64,000 nucleotides of DNA from Rana temporaria (Eukaryota > Chordata > Amphibia > Anura > Ranidae), in NCBI RefSeq assembly GCF_905171775.1, contig NC_053492.1, forward strand, positions 324,327,645 through 324,391,644, read 5' to 3'. Shown piece after piece: positions 59,310 through 64,000 of this stretch. Position numbers and translations under genes: made by a program. The notes under the pieces were generated by a model. It was not told the origin of the DNA and did no database searches. It was given only the letters and a program-made list of their open reading frames with translations. Position 1 is the first letter of the stretch. The number at the start of each line of letters is the position of its first letter.

Positions 59310-60788
59310 TCTTATGGCTCTAGATTTTCAGTTTGCTTGTAAACCAGCTCTGAATTTTGGTCTATCAGGGTCTTATTTATATTTTTTGTACTTGTTATAT
59401 ATAACAATTACAATATTATTTTTAGATTTTCATTAAATCTCCCTTTTTTTAAGTTCCAATTTGGGCATTATGGTCTCTCTCCTACTATTTATGCTTTAAT
59501 TGTAGTGTTATTGTTGTTCTGCCTTATATGGTGCGATGTAATATGCGCACTTTTGTCAACAACACACTCATATATTTCTTACATTAATAGTTTTGATAGT
59601 CCTCATTATAGAATTTTTTGTGATTTTTTTGGCACTTTTTCTAGTTCAGTGCCTTTTTTTTTTAAATTTTTTACATTTTAATATATTTTTAAAAAATATA
59701 TTTTAGTATATATTAATAAACGTCAAGTTTTCTAAATAATATTATTTACTATATTCCGTTTTGGATATCTAGTCGTTCAAATCATAGATTGCCTTTTATT
59801 TATGTTTAATTGAATCACTTTGATTTGTGACTCAAGATTATAACTTTAAACTCCTTGTAGTTTGAGTTTATCCCTTTTGGTTTTAGTACTGGCAGGGATC
59901 CCAATTCCAAAATGGCGTTTTGCGCCCTCGATCTCCAAAGCTCAGAGCTGGGCGGTCCTGGGTGTCTGTTTTGCTAAATAAAGAGTGGCGAGTCAGCACG
60001 CCGCTCGTGCCCCTGGAAGAAGTAATTGTTGTGACGAAACGGCGTAGGGAGGAGCGGCGTGCTGACGTTACCACGAGTTGTACCATGCGTTGTACTCTAT
60101 CCGGAAGGACGAGCGGATAGCAGAGCCGGCCGGCTACAGTATACATGCACTTTTTATCTGCATTTCATGTGAGTGTAATCTCTTTTAACCATTAAACCTT
60201 TGAGATGGTATCACGCTATGTCAGTGTTTTCCTTTTGGGTTATATTTATGGAGGAGAGATGGTCTGACGAATAAGAGCATGGAGATACAGACAGACTGAC
60301 AGCATTCCTGGACCCTTTGGCTTGGCTTATTTGATTAACATGCGCTGTTGATTTATCGTTTTGGTAAGCAGTTAGGACATAAGTGGTGGAGGCTACTCTC
60401 ATCAGTTATACTGATTCACAGGATTGTGTCTGGACTTCTTATCACCCATTCGGAGAACTCTCTGTCATCTCTGTCTTATCTCCCCTTTGTTGGAACCTTT
60501 GGGATACATTTATCCATATTGACTTTATTTTATTTCACTTGTGTACCAGACATTATTACTGCACTGGTGTGTTTTGTGCAATATTTATAGCATATTGTTC
60601 AGTTTATGTTGCTTAAAGTCACAATTTATATAATTTTTTTTGCAGTGCAGCTTTCTCTTTTATATTTGCTATTTTATGTTTCTATATGACATATTAGCTG
60701 CAGCAGCATTTTTATTTATTCATTTTTTTCACTGTGATTCACTGTTCACGAATTTATAGACCTGCGCAGTATTTATTTCCAATCCTTA
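59310..60788 (+). other. Penelope-like 3' region (pLTR-like), right arm
   Basis: Non-coding, AT-rich to about 59880, then a GC-richer stretch holding the hammerhead-like fold (59992-60066), then the segment shared with the left arm (60349-60660), and an outer 130 bp absent from the left arm. Long pLTRs with hammerhead motifs are known in this group. The small open frames overlapping 60348-60616 are shared with the left arm and not coding. Confidence 0.6.
59992..60066 (+). ncRNA. Hammerhead-ribozyme-like motif of the Penelope-like element
   Basis: Stem I arms GTCAGCACGCCGCTC (59992-60006) and GAGCGGCGTGCTGAC (60052-60066) are perfectly complementary over 15 bp. Inside, CCC and GGG can extend the stem. 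The core carries CTGGAAGA (60013-60020), ACGAAAC (60034-60040), a short GGCG and then TA at 60045-60046 before GGG, the position where a hammerhead would cleave. The usual core is CTGANGA...GAAA with UH at the cleavage site; here the first box has one extra G, so this copy may be inactive. Hammerheads in Penelope-like pLTRs are established; the fold here is read by eye. Confidence 0.6.
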
Positions 60789-60802
60789 TGGGACACTAAT
60801 AT
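60789..60802 (+). repeat. Target-site duplication, right copy
   Basis: TGGGACACTAATAT, identical to 55900-55913. It overlaps the A and T of the LINE-4 ORF1 start codon (ATG at 60801-60803). Confidence 0.85.
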
Positions 60803-62785
60803 GCCCAAAAAGCGTGGAGAAGGGGAGCAACCAATTCAGCATTACTCAGCCCAAGAAGGAACTCAAGGCACTCTCTCTACAAAGGCTCAGGCAGTACAAC
60901 CACCCCAGGAGGGGATCAAGAACACCCGATCTGCGAAAAATCAGGCAGCAGTGGTGGCGGCGGCGGCAAAGCTGGAACGCTTTGCCCGAACTACCCTATC
61001 GCCAGCAAAGGGGATATATCCCCAGCATCAAGCCCATCAAGCCCAAGCAGGAGCAGCAGTGGATTGGAAAAGTCAGGGCAGGGGCCAGGTATCGGCCAGC
61101 CCATCCGCTGCGGTGAAGCTCAATACGAAAACTGAGTACCAAAGGGGCAAGGGGAGGAAAAATCAATACTGTAACTGCTGTAATTGCTGCATCACCCCCT
61201 GCTAAGACAGCACAGACCAATATGGAGGGAGCACCCACAGAAAGGGAGGAGGAGCCTACGTTGAGGGATTTGTTGCATGCTATTAATGCCTGTAGAGACT
61301 CAATAACTGGCCTGGATGCAGAGCTTAAAGGCATTAAGGGCGAGCTCCTCTCAAGGGAGGTGAGTAAGACTGTGGAAAAAATGACTGTGGGGATCAGCAC
61401 CTGACTTCCAATTGATGGGGGAGTGGTTGACCATGATGGAGTGAGGAGGTGTCAGGTGAGAGCTTGACAGCCGTAATTGCCAGGACTGCAGCTGAGAAGG
61501 AGACCGGCTCTAACGGGAGATAAGCAGCTTGAATAGCCCGCATATACCGCACAGCTCGTACAAGTCACGATCGACGGATCACGATAGACAGGATTCCCTT
61601 CCGATATACCTGTCTATGTCCAGGCGGGGCAGAAATCCTGTGGTGCCATATATGTTTACACCGATGCACCGCTATACTACACGCAATATGGCTGGAAGAC
61701 AGGACGCCAAGCAGAGCGGGATTGAAATCCTGGGCACTAATAGAGGTGGAATGCGTTCGTCCCTACCTGAAACCAGCGCGCATGCACCAGCTATCTCCAC
61801 TTTACAGCGAGATCAGCGTCAGCAGCTGCAACAGCAGGTAGGAGATATGGCAACATTGAGGGGTGTTACCCCCGGAAAATGACACTGGTGATCCCTTAAA
61901 GAGCTGGTCTGATCAGAGTAACTGCAAGGAGATACAGGTATGCATGCCTGATCCACTCCATAGAGAAATGGAAGGGACAGAGGGTGAACCTAGCATCAGA
62001 CAGTTACTATTGCTGATTCAAGCATTGCCTACCAGATCAGATATCCAGGAGCTGATGGCCAATTTTGCTGGTCCTATTAGAGAGGAGATTGAAGGTGTAA
62101 ACAGGAAAGTAGCTGTAATTAAGAATGGATTGCAGAGTGTGTAGACAATTCAGGGAGTGGTGGAGCTACGTCTGAAAACTCTGGAGGAAAAGGTTTACTC
62201 ATAAAACTCCCAAATAACAATGTTACAGCTATGCTCTGAAGAAATGAGAATAGGAGCAGAAGAAACAATATAAGGATTAAAGGTATAGCAGAGTCGATTG
62301 AAGGACCAGCATTAAGAGATGTAGTACTGACCATATTAAACAAACTTCTTAAAAATCCTCCAAATACTAGTATGGAAATGGATCGGGTGCATAGAATACC
62401 AGGCTTTAAACACCGCAATCAGAACTATCCCCGGGACGTGCTTTGTAGGATACATTTTTTTCAGGATTAAGGAGGACATTCTTAGGGCAGCCTGGCAGTC
62501 GGGGACCCTGGAGTATGATGGTGGGGAGATTCAAATCTTTCCGGACCTTTGCAGGCAGACCAAACGCAGACGACGCATGTTAAAACCACTATTAGACCTT
62601 ATACTTAGCAGTGGAGCTACGTATAAATGGGGGTACCCGCTAGCAGTGTTTGTAAGAAAGGGGGGGGAAGCTTTAACTTGCGTACCCCTGAACAACTTCC
62701 AGAACTATTCAGGTTTTTGGAGACAGCACCTATAGAGGTCCCCAATTGGATCGAACTAACAACTACAACGGATTTTACTTCATAA
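60801..62785 (+). pseudogene. LINE-4 ORF1, broken
   Basis: ORF1 of an L1/Tx1-type LINE. A basic N-terminal part starts MPKKRGEGEQ at 60801 and closes at 61205. A second open piece starts at 61222 (PTLRDLLHAINACRDSI, KGIKGELL) and a related piece at about 61971 (PSIRQLLLLIQALPTR, VNRKVAVIKNG); both look like the coiled-coil lead-in. Then in other frames come RRNNIRIKGIAES, MEMDRVHRIPGF (the RRM), IQIFPDLCRQTKRRRRMLKPL and TYKWGYPLAVFVRK (C-terminal domain), with a stop at about 62785. At least three frame changes are needed to read through. The partial repetition of the lead-in suggests an internal duplication or an unusual N-terminus. Confidence 0.75.
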
Positions 62786-64000
62786 ATCAATAAAAAGGAC
62801 TAAATAATAACCTAAATTATTTTTAAGGGGTGAAGAGTATACTACAGGATATAATGTGTTAATCCCTTTGTATCTTTAATTTTCCTCGTCGTTTTTTCCC
62901 CATATTTGTAGTTGTGGAAAGCGTTAAAAGTGCTAAAAGTTAAGGGCAGTTGAAAGGCCTCTGTTTTTTTTTTTTTTTTTTTGTGCGTTTTTTTTTTTCC
63001 TGTCTCTGTTTCTTTTTTTTTTTTTCTCTCTCTTCCTCCTTTTTCTTTTCTCTCTTCTCTCATCCTCTCTCTCTCTCGTGGGGTTTTTGGAGGATAGGGG
63101 ATGGGGGAGGGGAGGTAGGTAAGCTGCGGGGGGGGGGGTATCACAGAGAGTTAGTAGATAGGTAACAGGGACCCCAATATTTATACCTTTTCTCTCATTC
63201 TCTCATTCTATCACATTATTAAAGTGCCACTGCATGGTAGATTATAACTCACAATTTATTTTTTATCTGATTCTCCTTCCCTAATTTGAAGGGATCATAC
63301 AACATAGGGAGGTAGACACCATTGGGGAAAGGGCTCTCAGGAGAGGGCGGGTGTCACATGTAGAATATACCAGTCTCTTTTTTTTTTTTGTAGGGAGACT
63401 AATGTAGATTCACATTAGGGGGAGAGGGAGGAGGGGAGGGGAGGAATCAGAGAGAGTATTGGGAATTAATAAGGGATAATAAAGGATGAAAGAAGAAGAA
63501 TAAAGAAATGTGGGCTCATAAATGGGAGCGTAATTATTGTTATCGATTGGATCCCACGATTTTGGAGAGTATCCCTTAATCGGGGTAATGGGGAGGCGTA
63601 TGTAGCAGTATGTAGTGGTAGGGAATATGGGAAGATGGGGAATCAGGGATTAAGTTAAGTGGGAGTGATTGGTGGGTAATGGTCTATACTAGATATGTTA
63701 TCTGGAAAAACGGTCTTTTCAGGGGGTCCCAACCATCTGAAACAATTGATCGATGTTAGTGGACGCGTCAATATTAGGGTATTTATCCCTGGACCCTCTC
63801 TCTCCCTCTCTATGGTCAACTTATATGTATATATGTGGGTATGGTGATATGCTGACGGGGGGGGGGGGGGTAATAATGTAATGAAGGGATGTTGTATAAA
63901 CTCCTGTATAGATAAATGTGCAGATGGGTTTAGGTTAATTGTGAAATTCAATAATTTGAATAATTCATTGATAGTGGTGGTTATGCTATTATTTATTTAT
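62786..64000 (+). other. Low-complexity stretch after LINE-4 ORF1; ORF2 not reached
   Basis: T runs and CT repeats (62961-63080), G-rich stretches (63095-63140, 63410-63445) and a G12-13 run near 63858. No endonuclease or RT similarity is seen before the window ends. In position and composition it resembles the stretch before LINE-1 ORF2, so it is probably the ORF1-ORF2 spacer. Small frames in it are compositional. Confidence 0.5.

Larger units (their letters stand above)
55914..60788. mobile_element. Penelope-like element, composite inverted-repeat insertion
   Basis: A 4.9-kb insertion with a 14-bp target duplication. The left part (55914-57205) is a minus-strand, 5'-truncated copy. The right part (about 57206-60788) is a longer plus-strand copy. 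The two arms read outward from a centre at about 57205. The left arm matches 58312-60660 of the right arm except for a 1.06-kb internal deletion (equivalent to about 59289-60348), and it stops about 130 bp short of the right arm's outer end. Penelope-like elements are known for partial, inverted and tandem copies joined in one insertion; the single target duplication shows this pair inserted as a unit. Confidence 0.85.

Noticed and set aside
1..64000. tRNA, rRNA or snRNA genes and LTR retroelements
   Set aside because: I looked for conserved tRNA-like boxes, rRNA segments and paired LTRs with gag-pol motifs and saw none; this was by eye, so short or diverged RNA genes could be missed.

Overview
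This window is a repeat-only stretch of a large eukaryotic genome. I found no cellular protein gene, rRNA, tRNA or CRISPR array. The set of elements (L1/Tx1-type LINEs, a Penelope-like element with a GIY-YIG domain, Helitron-like tandem arrays, palindromic MITEs) fits a vertebrate with abundant transposons. An amphibian, probably a frog, is my best guess, but no marker here proves it.

Layout. (1) 1-24,399 and 30,391-40,686: one head-to-tail array ('family A') of about 29 units of roughly 1.15 kb. It is split by a 6 kb minus-strand LINE at 24,400-30,390. Each unit ends in a 10-bp subterminal repeat, a compact hairpin, 5 nt and CTAG, followed by T. The 5' side carries 0-7 copies of a 53-bp hairpin cassette whose arm is complementary to the 3' subterminal repeat. 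This is the end structure of Helitron2/Helentron-type rolling-circle transposons. (2) 40,687-48,293: three larger units ('family B', 3.45, 2.4 and 1.74 kb). Their sequence is different but the end logic is the same, and each carries a 13/14-bp minisatellite. (3) 48,294-48,822 and 51,820-53,620: a fold-back interspersed repeat split by a second, 5'-truncated minus-strand LINE (48,823-51,819). (4) 53,621-55,420: a minus-strand LINE ORF1 with an intact reading frame. (5) 55,421-64,000: the 5' part of a plus-strand LINE. At the start codon of its ORF1 it is interrupted by a 4.9-kb inverted-repeat Penelope-like insertion (55,914-60,788) with a 14-bp target duplication. The insertion carries a hammerhead-ribozyme-like fold at 59,992-60,066.

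How the parts relate. The order of events can be read from nesting: family A amplified and was then split by LINE-1; family B lies directly at a family A 3' end; the Penelope-like element landed in LINE-4. Most elements are broken by nonsense or frameshift mutations. LINE-1 ORF2 has only one visible lesion, an extra base in a G run. The many 60-100 aa open frames in the arrays, and the long Trp/Leu/Gly-rich frames in the minisatellites, are by-products of repeat sequence rather than genes.
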